A stretch of DNA of 64,000 nt from NCBI RefSeq assembly GCF_900129365.1, contig NZ_FQVM01000011.1, positions 1 through 64,000 of the forward strand. The letters run 5' to 3'. The position numbers and the translations under genes are program-made. The notes under the pieces are model-generated. The model searched no databases. It saw nothing but the letters and a program-made list of their open reading frames with translations, and had not been told where the DNA came from. This document shows, one piece after another, positions 17,944-27,046 of the stretch (positions are counted from its first letter, which is position 1; every line of letters starts with the position of its first letter). This DNA comes from Clostridium fallax (GTDB lineage Bacteria > Bacillota > Clostridia > Clostridiales > Clostridiaceae).

Positions 17944-18411
17944 TTGTATAACTATTTAACTGAAGAATCTTTAAACAAATTAAAAGAAGAATTAGAATAT
18001 AGAAAAACTGTTGTACGATTTAAAATAAACGAAGAGCTAAAAGAAGCTAGGGCTCATGGTGACTTAAGTGAGAACTTTGAATATAAAGCTGCAAAAAAAG
18101 AAAGAGCTCAAAATAATGGTAGAATGCATTATCTTGAAAAAATGATACGAACAGCTAATTTAATCGTAGACAATACTGCTTATGATGAAGTAGGTATAGG
18201 TAAAAAAGTAACTCTAAGATTTGAAGATGATAATGATACTGATGTATTTACTATCGTTACTACTGTAGATGCAGATCCTTTAAATAATAAAGTAAGCATT
18301 GAGTGTCCTATTGGAAAAGTTATATATAAAAAAAGAGTAGGAGATAAGGTAACTGTTGATTCTCCTCAAGGAAAATATAATGTAATTATTGAAAAGATAG
18401 AATTAGATTAA
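17944..18411 (+). CDS. greA: Transcription elongation factor GreA
   Basis: Product of 155 residues that rescues backtracked RNA polymerase by stimulating transcript cleavage. The N-terminal coiled coil carries the conserved tip ARAHGDLSENFEYKAAK, whose Asp and Glu act at the polymerase active site, then NNGRMHYLEKMI; the C-terminal FKBP-like domain ends SPQGKYNVIIEKIEL. I choose TTG 17944 as the start: AAAGGAAGTGA is a near-full match to the 16S anti-SD with 8 bases spacing. The GTG at 17935 lies inside that site and would add only MNK. Monocistronic. Confidence 0.93.
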   Translation: MYNYLTEESLNKLKEELEYRKTVVRFKINEELKEARAHGDLSENFEYKAAKKERAQNNGRMHYLEKMIRTANLIVDNTAYDEVGIGKKVTLRFEDDNDTDVFTIVTTVDADPLNNKVSIECPIGKVIYKKRVGDKVTVDSPQGKYNVIIEKIELD

Positions 18412-18506
18412 AATTAGAATTAATTCAATAAAATCTAATTTATTTAAAGTTATAATATTTTAAGTAATTTTTTATATTATTATTTAGAATATTTTCTTAT
18501 GTAAAT

Positions 18507-18578
18507 AAAAACTATGAAATGAAATATAATATCCATTAGTATAAAAGATATTATAAGAATATCCATTTCATAGTTTTT
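18507..18578. terminator. Large two-tier hairpin after greA
   Basis: A 15-bp outer stem (18507-18521 with 18564-18578) encloses an 8-bp inner stem (18526-18533 with 18547-18554), with a T-run on the plus strand. It lies between convergent greA and the gene at 18652. Confidence 0.7.
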
Positions 18579-18651
18579 TCATTCATAATATTTCTTTCTA
18601 AATTTATATTAGATATTATTCAATTATTTTTTATATATTATATTAAAATAA

Positions 18652-19191
18652 TTATTTTTTTAAAAGTTCAACTAATTTATCTTTTACATACTTCTCTAAA
18701 GGTACTCCCCCTATATTAGCTCCATCTTCAAAATCATTTGGTTTTACCTTAAAAAAGTTTATTATAAGAGAATTGCCCTTAATATAATAATCTTCTAAAT
18801 GAAGAGGTACAAAAAATACCTTTAGTTCTTCAAATTTTCCATTTGGAACCTCTTTATTTAATTCCTCTATAATAGAATCTAAATTAAGATGTTTAACAGG
18901 GTCTGCCATAGCCTTAGTATATTCTAAATCCTCCATAACCCACATATTATAATTCCAAAATCTCTTTTCTTTTTTATCTGCTCCTGAAAGTAATTCTCTA
19001 TTTTTTATAGCACTTAAAACTTTTCTTACAGATTCCTTAGTAAAATCCTTATCATAGATTAAATTAAATCCATCCATATCTGACATATCATAAAAAAAAG
19101 TTTCTGAAACATTTTCTTTTTCTGAAGCTGCTTGCCAAAAATATAGCATACCCTCGATAGTTTCTAAATCAACAATTATATTTTTTACCAT
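18652..19191 (-). CDS. Conserved-looking cytoplasmic protein, unknown function
   Basis: Product of 179 residues with no signal peptide or membrane segment and many acidic residues. It starts MVKNIIVDLETIEGMLYFWQ and includes an aromatic central stretch, KRFWNYNMWVMEDLEYTKAM, and a strand-rich end with VFFVPLHLEDYYIKGN. I recognise no family. GGGGAGA precedes the ATG, and codon use matches the surroundings. Its 3' end faces greA, and the shared hairpin at 18507-18578 may terminate both. Confidence 0.75.
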   Translation of the reverse strand: MVKNIIVDLETIEGMLYFWQAASEKENVSETFFYDMSDMDGFNLIYDKDFTKESVRKVLSAIKNRELLSGADKKEKRFWNYNMWVMEDLEYTKAMADPVKHLNLDSIIEELNKEVPNGKFEELKVFFVPLHLEDYYIKGNSLIINFFKVKPNDFEDGANIGGVPLEKYVKDKLVELLKK

Positions 19192-19363
19192 ATAACATTC
19201 TCCCCTTTATAAAAAAATACCATATATTTAGTATTATAATCCTATAAAACTAATATTCCAACTAATAATAATTTCTTCAATACATAGATTTTAAAATAAA
19301 TATATATACTTTTAATATTTATTTTAAAATTACCTCTAACTTATATTATTTATTATGTAAAAA

Positions 19364-19389
19364 AAGCTGTAAAATTAATTTTACAGCTT
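19364..19389 (-). terminator. Terminator of the SulP gene
   Basis: AAGCTGTAAAA, loop TTAA, TTTTACAGCTT, followed by a run of T on the minus strand. Confidence 0.85.
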
Positions 19390-19455
19390 CTCTTTATTAT
19401 TTTCTTAATATATATTTTAATAATTTAAATAAATAAAATACTATAGATAATTATT

Positions 19456-20721
19456 TTAAGATTGTTGACCCTTATAAAATGGAGTATATTTTAAGGCTTT
19501 TTCATACATAAGATATATAACCATAGCAACTCCTATAGCAACGACTAAGTCACATACTAAAGTTAAAATAAAAGTTACTAATAATAATATTAGATCTATT
19601 TTAGAACTAAATAATAATTTTGAAAAAGCTTTAACTTCACTCATATTATAAGATACTACCAAAAGTATTGCTGCTAAAGTTGTAAGTGGTACATACTTTA
19701 TAAGTGGCATAAGTATTTTCATTATTAATAATAATATTATTGCATGAACTATACCTGCTATAGGAGTTCTTCCTCCATTTTTTACATTAGCGGCAGTTCT
19801 TGCTATTGCACCAGTAGCTGGTATTCCACCAAAAATAGATGACATTATGCTTCCAATTCCTTGTCCAATTAACTCTGAATTAGAATCATGTTCACAATCA
19901 ATCATTTTATCTGATACAACTGCTGAAAGTAAAGATTCAATAGCTGCCAATAATGCAATTGTAAAAGCTGGTGCTATTAATGTTTTTACAGTGTTTATAT
20001 TTAAAATAGGTAGTTTAGGTGTTGGGAAACTTGATGAAATTTCTCCAAATTGACTTCCTATTGTAGATACTGGAAGCTTAAAAGCAAAAGCTAATAAAGT
20101 ACCTACAATCAAAGCTATTAATGAGCCTGGAATTGTTTTATTTATTTTTGACCAAAATACTATTATTAATAATGAAATTACTCCTAGAGCCATTGACCAA
20201 AAGCTTACTAAATTTATATTGCTTAAATAAACACACCATTTAGATATAAAGCTTGATGGAACCTTATCTATACCCATTCCTAAAAAATCCTTAACTTGAG
20301 TAGAGAATAATGTTACTCCTATTCCTGCCGTAAATCCTATAGTTACTGAGCGAGGAATATATTTTATTAAATCTCCTAATTTTAAAAGTCCAAAAATTAT
20401 AAGTATTACCCCTGCCATAAAGGTTGAAACTACTAATCCTTCTAATCCATACTTTTCAATTATTCCATAAATTATTATTACAAAAGCTCCAGTAGGTCCT
20501 CCTATTTGAACTCGACTTCCTCCGAAAAGTGAAATGCAAAGTCCTGCAATTATAGCTGTGATTAATCCCTTTTCTGGTGATACCCCAGAAGATATTCCAA
20601 GGGCTACAGATAAAGGTAATGCTATTATAGCTACTATAATTCCTGCAATAATATCTTTTATTATTTGTTCTTTTGTTAATTCCTTATTTTTAATAAGCTT
20701 TAATATTGTTGGTTTATACAT
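19456..20721 (-). CDS. SulP-family anion transporter lacking a STAS domain
   Basis: Product of 421 residues with about 12-14 membrane segments. Family features include DIIAGIIVAIIALPLSVALGI at the N-terminus, the core motif GGSRVQIGGPTGAFV, the helix IPRSVTIGFTAGIGV, and GGIPATGAIARTAANV. Homologues move sulfate, bicarbonate or other anions; the substrate here is open. The protein stops shortly after the last helix, so the usual cytoplasmic STAS domain (~100 residues) is missing. The frame is open to 20757, but AGGAGG at about 20726-20731 makes ATG 20721 the start. Monocistronic. Confidence 0.9.
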   Translation of the reverse strand: MYKPTILKLIKNKELTKEQIIKDIIAGIIVAIIALPLSVALGISSGVSPEKGLITAIIAGLCISLFGGSRVQIGGPTGAFVIIIYGIIEKYGLEGLVVSTFMAGVILIIFGLLKLGDLIKYIPRSVTIGFTAGIGVTLFSTQVKDFLGMGIDKVPSSFISKWCVYLSNINLVSFWSMALGVISLLIIVFWSKINKTIPGSLIALIVGTLLAFAFKLPVSTIGSQFGEISSSFPTPKLPILNINTVKTLIAPAFTIALLAAIESLLSAVVSDKMIDCEHDSNSELIGQGIGSIMSSIFGGIPATGAIARTAANVKNGGRTPIAGIVHAIILLLIMKILMPLIKYVPLTTLAAILLVVSYNMSEVKAFSKLLFSSKIDLILLLVTFILTLVCDLVVAIGVAMVIYLMYEKALKYTPFYKGQQS

Positions 20722-21054
20722 TTTATCCTCCTTTTCTAAAAAACATTCGCCCTCCATTATACTACTAAGATTTAAGAAAAGCCTTCTATTAAGATTTTTT
20801 CAAATTATTAAAATTGTTATATTTTTTTTAATATTCTTTGAATGGATTTTTATATTTCATTTTTTAAAAAATAAAAAATATTTTTATATCAAAATCTTAA
20901 TTATTACATTTTATTAAAAGTTTATTAATCATTTGTAAATAATTTTTATATAATTTAGTGATACTATGATGATGAATGCTATATTAAAAACTCTCATAAC
21001 ACTAAAATAAAACATATTTAAAAACTATAATAAACTTAGATTGGAGATAATAAT
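20722..21054. other. Divergent intergenic region sulP/cfa
   Basis: About 330 bases of low-complexity AT sequence between divergent genes. A TATAAT-like element occurs near 20950, upstream of cfa, but its -35 is poor. I see no gene, riboswitch or clear operator. Confidence 0.4.
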
Positions 21055-22239
21055 ATGGAAAAATTATTCTTAAAACAATTTTTAAAAAATATTTCTTGTG
21101 AAACTTTCATCGTAAAGTTTTGGGATGGAAAAGAAGAGCTTATAGGAGATGGAGACCCAAAGTTTAAAATTATCTTTAATAAACCTTTAAAAAAATCAGA
21201 TATTCTTCATGATGCCTCATTAGCTTTTGGAGAAGCTTATATGAATGGGGATTTAGATTTTGAAGGAGATATTCAAGAAATCTTAGAATCTATATATAAA
21301 AATAAAGATAGTTTTCTTAATAGTAATAAGTTTATCGCTAAACTAGCTAAACTTTCTAGTCTTAAGGGAACTTCTTTAAAAGAACAAAAAAAAGATATAT
21401 CATATCATTATGATTTAGGTAACGATTTCTATAGTTTATGGCTTGATAAAACTCTTAGTTATTCCTGTGGTTATTTTAAAGATCCTAATGATACCTTATA
21501 TGATGCTCAAATGAATAAGGTTCACTACATATTAAAAAAACTTAACTTAAAAGAAGGCCAAAGTCTTCTAGATATAGGTTGTGGTTGGGGATATTTAATT
21601 ATAGAAGCTGCTAAACTTTATAAAGTTCATGCTTTAGGTATAACCTTAAGTAATGAACAATATAAAAAAGTAAAAGAAAGAATAAAAGAAGAGAATTTAG
21701 AAGAGTATGTTGATGTTAAATTAATGGATTATAGAGATTTAAAAAATTCTGGCTTTACATTTAATAGAGTCGTCAGTGTTGGAATGCTTGAACATGTAGG
21801 TAGAGCAAACATTCCTGAATACTTAGAAATAGTAGATAAAATTCTTAACCCTCATGGAGTTTTCTTACTTCACTTTATCACTGGTCTAACTGAAAGTGAT
21901 GGTAATGAATGGATAAAAAAATACATATTCCCCGGTGGATATATACCATCAATAAGAGAAGTTGTTGGTTATTTTCCTGAACATGATTTTAATATTGTAG
22001 ATTTAGAAAGTTTGAGATTACATTATACAAAAACTCTTATGTGTTGGAAAGATAATTTTGAAAATAATTTAGATAAAGTTAGAGAGTTATTTGATGAAAA
22101 ATTTATTAGAATGTGGCGAATGTATTTATGCTCTTGTGCTGCTTCATTTCATTATGGTGTAGTTGATATACATCAATTCTTGATTACTAAAGGATTAAAT
22201 AATTCTTTACCAATGACTAGAGATTATTTATATAAATAA
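21055..22239 (+). CDS. cfa: Cyclopropane-fatty-acyl-phospholipid synthase
   Basis: SAM-dependent enzyme that converts unsaturated acyl chains in membrane phospholipids to cyclopropane chains; 394 residues, peripheral to the membrane. The N-terminal domain (about 1-100) includes GEAYMNGDLDFEGD. The methyltransferase domain has ISYHYDLGNDFYSLWLD, the SAM-binding loop LDIGCGWGYL, and SVGMLEHVGRANIPEY. Later FPGGYIPS and the helix MCWKDNFE with the C-terminal LCSCAASFHYGVVDIHQFL complete the family pattern. GGAGATAATAAT precedes the ATG. Monocistronic with a very strong terminator. Cfa enzymes often respond to acid or stationary phase; no such site is readable here. Confidence 0.96.
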   Translation: MEKLFLKQFLKNISCETFIVKFWDGKEELIGDGDPKFKIIFNKPLKKSDILHDASLAFGEAYMNGDLDFEGDIQEILESIYKNKDSFLNSNKFIAKLAKLSSLKGTSLKEQKKDISYHYDLGNDFYSLWLDKTLSYSCGYFKDPNDTLYDAQMNKVHYILKKLNLKEGQSLLDIGCGWGYLIIEAAKLYKVHALGITLSNEQYKKVKERIKEENLEEYVDVKLMDYRDLKNSGFTFNRVVSVGMLEHVGRANIPEYLEIVDKILNPHGVFLLHFITGLTESDGNEWIKKYIFPGGYIPSIREVVGYFPEHDFNIVDLESLRLHYTKTLMCWKDNFENNLDKVRELFDEKFIRMWRMYLCSCAASFHYGVVDIHQFLITKGLNNSLPMTRDYLYK

Positions 22240-22283
22240 AAAAAGCCTTTGTTTTAATTTTTTATTTAAAACAAAGGCTTTTT
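22240..22283. terminator. Bidirectional terminator cfa/22325 gene
   Basis: An 18-bp perfect stem (22240-22257 with 22266-22283) with T/A runs on both sides, located between convergent genes. Confidence 0.9.
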
Positions 22284-22324
22284 TTTATTTTGATTCTTTT
22301 AATTATTTTTCATATACTCTAACA

Positions 22325-22960
22325 TTATTTTTTAACTATAGTTTCTTCTAAATCTATCATCATTTTCTTAAAGAAAGGAACATTTTTACCTCTAAGAGGT
22401 AAATACATTAATATTCCCATTATTGTTCCGCCTATTGTTCCACAAATTATATCTCCCATAGTATCAAGCAAACTATTATTTTGAGCATTTGTTCCAAAAA
22501 GATGATCTGATGTAAATTCAAATATTTCCCATCCACCTGCACAAGCTATAGAAAAAAATACACCAAACAAAATACCTAATACTGGATTTATCCCTTTATA
22601 GACTTTTTTATTTATTAAATTTAAAAAAATTATATACCCCATTAAAGTAAGTATAGGTCCTGAAATTAGATGAAGGAATTTATCCCATCTAGGAAAAAAC
22701 CTATAAAAATTAATTACTTTTCCTAAATACATAGACAAAAATATAAATACTAAGACTATAAAATAGACTTGTGTTGGCATTTTTATTTTTATCTTAGAAA
22801 ATACAATACTAGTTAATATAACAGTAAAAAATGTAAGTATAATTGAAAATACCTTATCATACTCACTATTCATAAGTTTAAAGGGAAGAGTAATAATTAA
22901 TAAAATATAAAATATAATATCCATTTTTCTTTCTACTGATAAATCTTTTGTCCAACTCAT
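22325..22960 (-). CDS. DUF2238-like membrane protein
   Basis: Product of 211 residues with about six hydrophobic helices. The conserved-looking polar positions are WDKFLHLISGPIL, the glycine/Glu helix GGWEIFEFTSDHLFG, and LLDTMGDIICGTIGG near the end, a pattern seen in the DUF2238/YjdF-type family of unknown function. GAGGTGAT lies 4 bases before the ATG. Monocistronic, convergent with cfa. No partner gene suggests a role. Confidence 0.75.
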   Translation of the reverse strand: MSWTKDLSVERKMDIIFYILLIITLPFKLMNSEYDKVFSIILTFFTVILTSIVFSKIKIKMPTQVYFIVLVFIFLSMYLGKVINFYRFFPRWDKFLHLISGPILTLMGYIIFLNLINKKVYKGINPVLGILFGVFFSIACAGGWEIFEFTSDHLFGTNAQNNSLLDTMGDIICGTIGGTIMGILMYLPLRGKNVPFFKKMMIDLEETIVKK

Positions 22961-23445
22961 AATATCACCTCACAATTAAGCTTTTGTTTTATTAATCTTA
23001 TATTTATTATTTAACTTTCTAAAATACCTTTTTATTATACATTTATAAAAAACAATTGTCTAAATTCTATTTAAAACTAATAAATTAATTCATTTATAAT
23101 TAGTTAATATAAATTTTATTAGTTTATAATAACTTTATGCAATTAAAATTATTTTTATTTATATTTTATTAAAAATAAATAAATTATTTAATTATTAAAA
23201 AAATAAAAGTTTAAAAAACTAATAAAAAAGATTTTATTAGTTTTTCAGACTTTTATTTGATAATTTATTTGTAATATTATTAATTTTATTACAAATTCAT
23301 ATATAATTTACTTTTATCATACAAATTTGTATTAATTTCTATTAGCCATTTTTTAAATTTTAAGAATTTTCTTGAAAATATTGCATTATTGATGATAAAA
23401 TTTAATCATAGATTATTTAACTAACATTTAATAAGGGGGTTTTCA
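22961..23445. other. Intergenic region with hairpin and promoter before the first AGCS gene
   Basis: Nearly 500 bases of AT-rich DNA. It holds a long hairpin at 23205-23254 (AAAACTAATAAAA pairing with TTTTATTAGTTTT) and the promoter at 23372-23401. I see no glycine riboswitch and no open reading frame with a ribosome site. Confidence 0.5.
23372..23401 (+). promoter_or_regulatory. Promoter of AGCS gene 1
   Basis: TTGAAA (23372-23377) and TAAAAT (23396-23401), spacer 18. The same arrangement recurs before AGCS gene 2, and the downstream leaders are alike (GATTATTTAAC...TTTAATAAGGGGG). Confidence 0.65.
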
Positions 23446-24804
23446 ATGAATTTCTTATCTACCATAAAAGAATTTAACTCGTTTTTTTGGGGGTACTTAT
23501 TAATCTTTCTACTTTGCGGAACGGGTATATTTTTCACAATAAGATTAAAATTTGTACAGATTACAAAATTTAAAGATGCTTTTAAACACACTTTTGGTAA
23601 TCTAACACTAAACGGTGATAAAGCTGGAAAGGATGGTATGTCTTCATTCCAATCTTTAGCAACTGCTATTGCTGCTCAAGTAGGTACTGGTAATTTAGCT
23701 GGTGCCGCTACCGCTATAGTTATGGGTGGTCCTGGAGCTATTTTTTGGATGTGGCTTAGTGCTTTCTTTGGAATGTCTACAATTTTTGCAGAAGCTACTT
23801 TAGCTCAAAAATATAAAACTGTAAAAGATGGAGAAGTAACTGGTGGACCAGCATATTATATAAAAGCTGCTTTTAAAGGAACTTTAGGTAAAATATTGGC
23901 AGGTGCTTTTGCAGTATTTATAATATTAGCTTTAGGCTTTATGGGAAACATGGTTCAAAGTAATTCCATCGGTGTAGCATTTGAAAACGCTTTAGGAATT
24001 AACCCTATAGTAATTGGTGTATTAGTTGCTATTCTAGCTGCCTTTATATTTTTCGGAGGAAGAGAGAAAATAGCATCTACCACAGAAAAATTAGTTCCAA
24101 TTATGGCAGCATTTTATATAATCGGCAGCATTATAATTCTTATAATGAATTATTCTGAAATAATTCCTGCCTTTAGATCTATCTTTGTAGGAGCATTCTC
24201 ACCTGAAGCTGTTTCAGGTGGATTAGTTGGTATAACCATTAGCCAAGCTATTAGATATGGTATTGCTAGAGGATTATTTTCAAACGAAGCTGGTATGGGC
24301 TCAACTCCCCATGCTCATGCTATTGCAAAAGTTAAACATCCTTGTGAGCAAGGTGTTACTGCTATGATGGGTGTATTTATAACTTTTATTATACTTACAT
24401 TAACTGCTCTTGTTATATTAACATCTGGAGTTTATGATGGTACAACTACTGGTATTGTATTAACTCAAAATGCTTTTGTTGCAACCTTTGGATCCTTTGG
24501 TAATATGTTTATAGCCATATGTTTATTATTTTTCTCTTTTTCTACTATAATAGGTTGGTATTTCTTTGGGGAAATTAATATAAAATATTTATTTGGGGAT
24601 AAAGCAACTAAATTTTATTCTATTATAGTACTTATTTTAATAATAGTTGGTTCTAGTTTAAAGGTTGATTTAGTTTGGGAACTTGCTGATACCTTCAATG
24701 GATTTATGGTAATTCCAAACCTTCTAGCTTTATTAGCTTTAAATAGTGTTGTAGTTAAATTGCTTAAAGACTATGAAGATAAACAAAAAGATGAATTGCT
24801 TTAA
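23446..24804 (+). CDS. Alanine/glycine:cation symporter, copy 1 (one conserved Asp missing)
   Basis: Product of 452 residues, AGCS family (AlsT/DagA-like), a membrane carrier for alanine or glycine driven by sodium or protons, with about 10-11 helices. Motifs: QVGTGNLAGAATAI (substrate/ion region), GGPGAIFWMW, FAEATLAQKYKT, GLFSNEAGMGSTPHAHA and GWYFFGE. It is very close to the copies at 25409 and 27047. Unlike both, it lacks the Asp codon in GVFIDTF: here the sequence is GVFITF (after residue 312, base 24381), an in-frame 3-base loss. The frame is otherwise intact. GGGGG ribosome site; own promoter. Confidence 0.93.
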   Translation: MNFLSTIKEFNSFFWGYLLIFLLCGTGIFFTIRLKFVQITKFKDAFKHTFGNLTLNGDKAGKDGMSSFQSLATAIAAQVGTGNLAGAATAIVMGGPGAIFWMWLSAFFGMSTIFAEATLAQKYKTVKDGEVTGGPAYYIKAAFKGTLGKILAGAFAVFIILALGFMGNMVQSNSIGVAFENALGINPIVIGVLVAILAAFIFFGGREKIASTTEKLVPIMAAFYIIGSIIILIMNYSEIIPAFRSIFVGAFSPEAVSGGLVGITISQAIRYGIARGLFSNEAGMGSTPHAHAIAKVKHPCEQGVTAMMGVFITFIILTLTALVILTSGVYDGTTTGIVLTQNAFVATFGSFGNMFIAICLLFFSFSTIIGWYFFGEINIKYLFGDKATKFYSIIVLILIIVGSSLKVDLVWELADTFNGFMVIPNLLALLALNSVVVKLLKDYEDKQKDELL

Positions 24805-25052
24805 TATAGGCAAAATTATTTATTTATAAATATAAATAATAAAAAAATAATTTTCAATTTATATATAGTTCATATTAAACTAAATATCTTTATATAAAAA
24901 ATATATAAACTACAAAATGAATTGTATTAAATATAAAAAGTTAAATAATCATATTAAATATAAAAAGGGATTTCTTAAAACTGATTAGTAAAAAATATTT
25001 TAATTAATAATACTTAACCTATTTCAAATATTAATTATGAATTTTTAAAGAA

Positions 25053-25086
25053 TTATGAAGCTAAGCTTTTAAGTTTAGCTTCATAA
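25053..25086 (+). terminator. Candidate terminator hairpin after AGCS copy 1
   Basis: TTATGAAGCTAA pairs with TTAGCTTCATAA. The T-run is weak and it lies about 250 bases beyond the stop, so this is tentative. Confidence 0.4.
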
Positions 25087-25333
25087 CTTATTTCGTATAC
25101 ATTTATCTATTAATATTTACTTTAAAAAACCTTTATTTTCAAAAGTAAATATCCTATATACAATTCTCTTCTTTATTCTTAATAATATTTATTTACTTAA
25201 AATTTAGTTATATAAATTTATGTGATATATTTTAATAATATGACATTTAATGAATTTCTATGAATATAGCTTTAAAATGTAAGTTTTACCTTGAATATGA
25301 CCATTTTACCAATATTTATGGGCTTTTTTAATT

Positions 25334-25363
25334 TTGAGAACTTTCCATTAATAATGATAAGAT
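25334..25363 (+). promoter_or_regulatory. Promoter of AGCS gene 2
   Basis: TTGAGA (25334-25339) and TAAGAT (25358-25363), spacer 18, aligned with the promoter of copy 1. Confidence 0.6.
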
Positions 25364-25408
25364 TTAATTAGAGATTATTTAACAAAATTTAATAAGGGGG
25401 GTTTTAAA

Positions 25409-26770
25409 ATGGATTTATTATCCATAGTACAAAGTATTAATTCCTTTTTTTGGGGGTACTTATTAGTTTTCCTACTTTGTGGTACAGGTATATTTTTTAC
25501 AATTCGATTAAAATTTGTACAAGTAAGAAAATTTAAAGAAGCCTTTAAACATACCTTTGGAGGGTTAACACTAAATGGTGCTAAAGCAGGAAAAGATGGC
25601 ATGTCATCCTTTCAATCCTTAGCTACTGCTATAGCAGCTCAAGTCGGTACTGGTAACTTAGCAGGTGCAGCTACTGCTATAGTTATGGGTGGTCCCGGTG
25701 CTATTTTCTGGATGTGGCTTAGTGCTTTCTTTGGAATGTCTACAATTTTTGCAGAAGCCACTTTAGCCCAAAAATATAAAACTGTAAAGGACGGTGAAGT
25801 AACTGGTGGTCCTTCCTACTATATAAAAGGTGCTTTTAAAGGAAATTTAGGGAAAATATTAGCTGGTTCCTTTTCTATTTTTATAATAGTTGCTTTAGGA
25901 TTTATGGGAAATATGGTGCAAAGTAATTCTATAGGTGTAGCCTTTGAAAACGCTTTAGGTATAAATCCTATAATAGTCGGAGTATTAGTTGCTCTTCTAG
26001 CTTCATTTATTTTCTTAGGTGGAAGACAAAGAATAGCTTCTACTACCGAGAAATTAGTTCCCATTATGGCTGCATTTTACATAATAGGTGCAATTATCAT
26101 TTTAGTTATGAATGGCTCACATATTATTCCTGCTTTTAAAGCTATATTTATAGGAGCTTTTTCACCAGAAGCAGTTACCGGTGGCTTAGTTGGAATAACA
26201 ATTAAACAAGCTATTAGATATGGTGTTTCTAGAGGTTTATTCTCTAATGAAGCTGGTATGGGTTCAACTCCTCATGCTCATGCTATTGCAAAGGTTAACC
26301 ATCCTTTTGAACAAGGTGTAGTTGCTATGATGGGAGTATTTATAGATACTTTTATTATCCTTACATTAACTGCTCTTGTTATATTAACATCTGGAGCTTA
26401 TGATGGTACAACCACTGGTATAGTATTAACTCAAAATGCTTTCGTTGCTGCCTTCGGTTCCTTTGGTAACATTTTCATAGCTATTTGTTTACTATTCTTT
26501 GCCTTTTCAACTATAATAGGTTGGTATTTCTTTGGAGAAACTAATATAAAATATTTATTTGGAGAAAAAGCAACTAAATTTTATGCTGGAATAGTTCTTA
26601 TATTAATAGTAGTAGGTTCAAGTCTAAAAGTTGATTTAGTTTGGGAACTTGCTGATACTTTTAATGGATTTATGGTTATACCTAACCTTCTAGCTTTACT
26701 TGCTTTAAATGGAGTTGTATGTAAGCTCCTTAAAGATTATGAAAAGAAAAAAGAAGATGGATTACTTTAA
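25409..26770 (+). CDS. Alanine/glycine:cation symporter, copy 2
   Basis: Product of 453 residues, AGCS family amino-acid:cation symporter in the cytoplasmic membrane. It has the complete motif set: QVGTGNLAGA, GGPGAIFWMW, NEAGMGSTPHAHA, and GVFIDTFIIL with Asp313 present. It differs from copy 1 by scattered substitutions and that Asp. The start ATG follows AAGGGGGG. A terminator at 26807 follows, so each copy is probably a separate transcript. The conserved leader shared with copy 1 implies that the duplication included the control region. Confidence 0.95.
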   Translation: MDLLSIVQSINSFFWGYLLVFLLCGTGIFFTIRLKFVQVRKFKEAFKHTFGGLTLNGAKAGKDGMSSFQSLATAIAAQVGTGNLAGAATAIVMGGPGAIFWMWLSAFFGMSTIFAEATLAQKYKTVKDGEVTGGPSYYIKGAFKGNLGKILAGSFSIFIIVALGFMGNMVQSNSIGVAFENALGINPIIVGVLVALLASFIFLGGRQRIASTTEKLVPIMAAFYIIGAIIILVMNGSHIIPAFKAIFIGAFSPEAVTGGLVGITIKQAIRYGVSRGLFSNEAGMGSTPHAHAIAKVNHPFEQGVVAMMGVFIDTFIILTLTALVILTSGAYDGTTTGIVLTQNAFVAAFGSFGNIFIAICLLFFAFSTIIGWYFFGETNIKYLFGEKATKFYAGIVLILIVVGSSLKVDLVWELADTFNGFMVIPNLLALLALNGVVCKLLKDYEKKKEDGLL

Positions 26771-26806
26771 AAATTTAAATATAAAAATAAAATTTTAAAA
26801 ATACTT

Positions 26807-26840
26807 AAGGTTATATCATTAATTTTAATGATATAACCTT
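26807..26840 (+). terminator. Terminator after AGCS copy 2
   Basis: A perfect 16-bp stem (26807-26822 with 26825-26840) followed by ATTTTTAT. Confidence 0.8.
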
Positions 26841-27046
26841 ATTTTTATATTATTTATAAACCTTAAAATTACTTTAATATAAGATATTTTAATTTAATAT
26901 TATTAAGAATTTAAATGATAATATTAGCATTTATTGGAAAATATATGTTAATTAATTTATTTAAATTAATATGATTTTTGAAAATAAAAGTTTTTAATAA
27001 TAAAATTTTAATATACTCACAAAAATATAATGAAAAGGAGGGTCTT

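Larger units (their letters stand above)
24805..25408. other. Intergenic region between AGCS copies 1 and 2
   Basis: About 600 bases without a credible gene. A 12-bp hairpin (25053-25064 with 25075-25086) may end the first transcript. The last ~85 bases repeat the promoter and leader of copy 1. Confidence 0.5.

Noticed and set aside
20534..20917. Plus-strand open frame of 127 codons
   Set aside because: Antisense to the start of the SulP gene with no ribosome site; its end runs through AT-rich intergenic DNA.
22961..23445. Glycine riboswitch before the symporter genes
   Set aside because: I looked for the GGAGAG/tandem aptamer pattern expected from other gly transport operons and did not find it.
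26978..27046. N-terminal extension of AGCS copy 3 from a TTG
   Set aside because: The extension contains the ribosome site for ATG 27047 and has no counterpart in the two sister copies.
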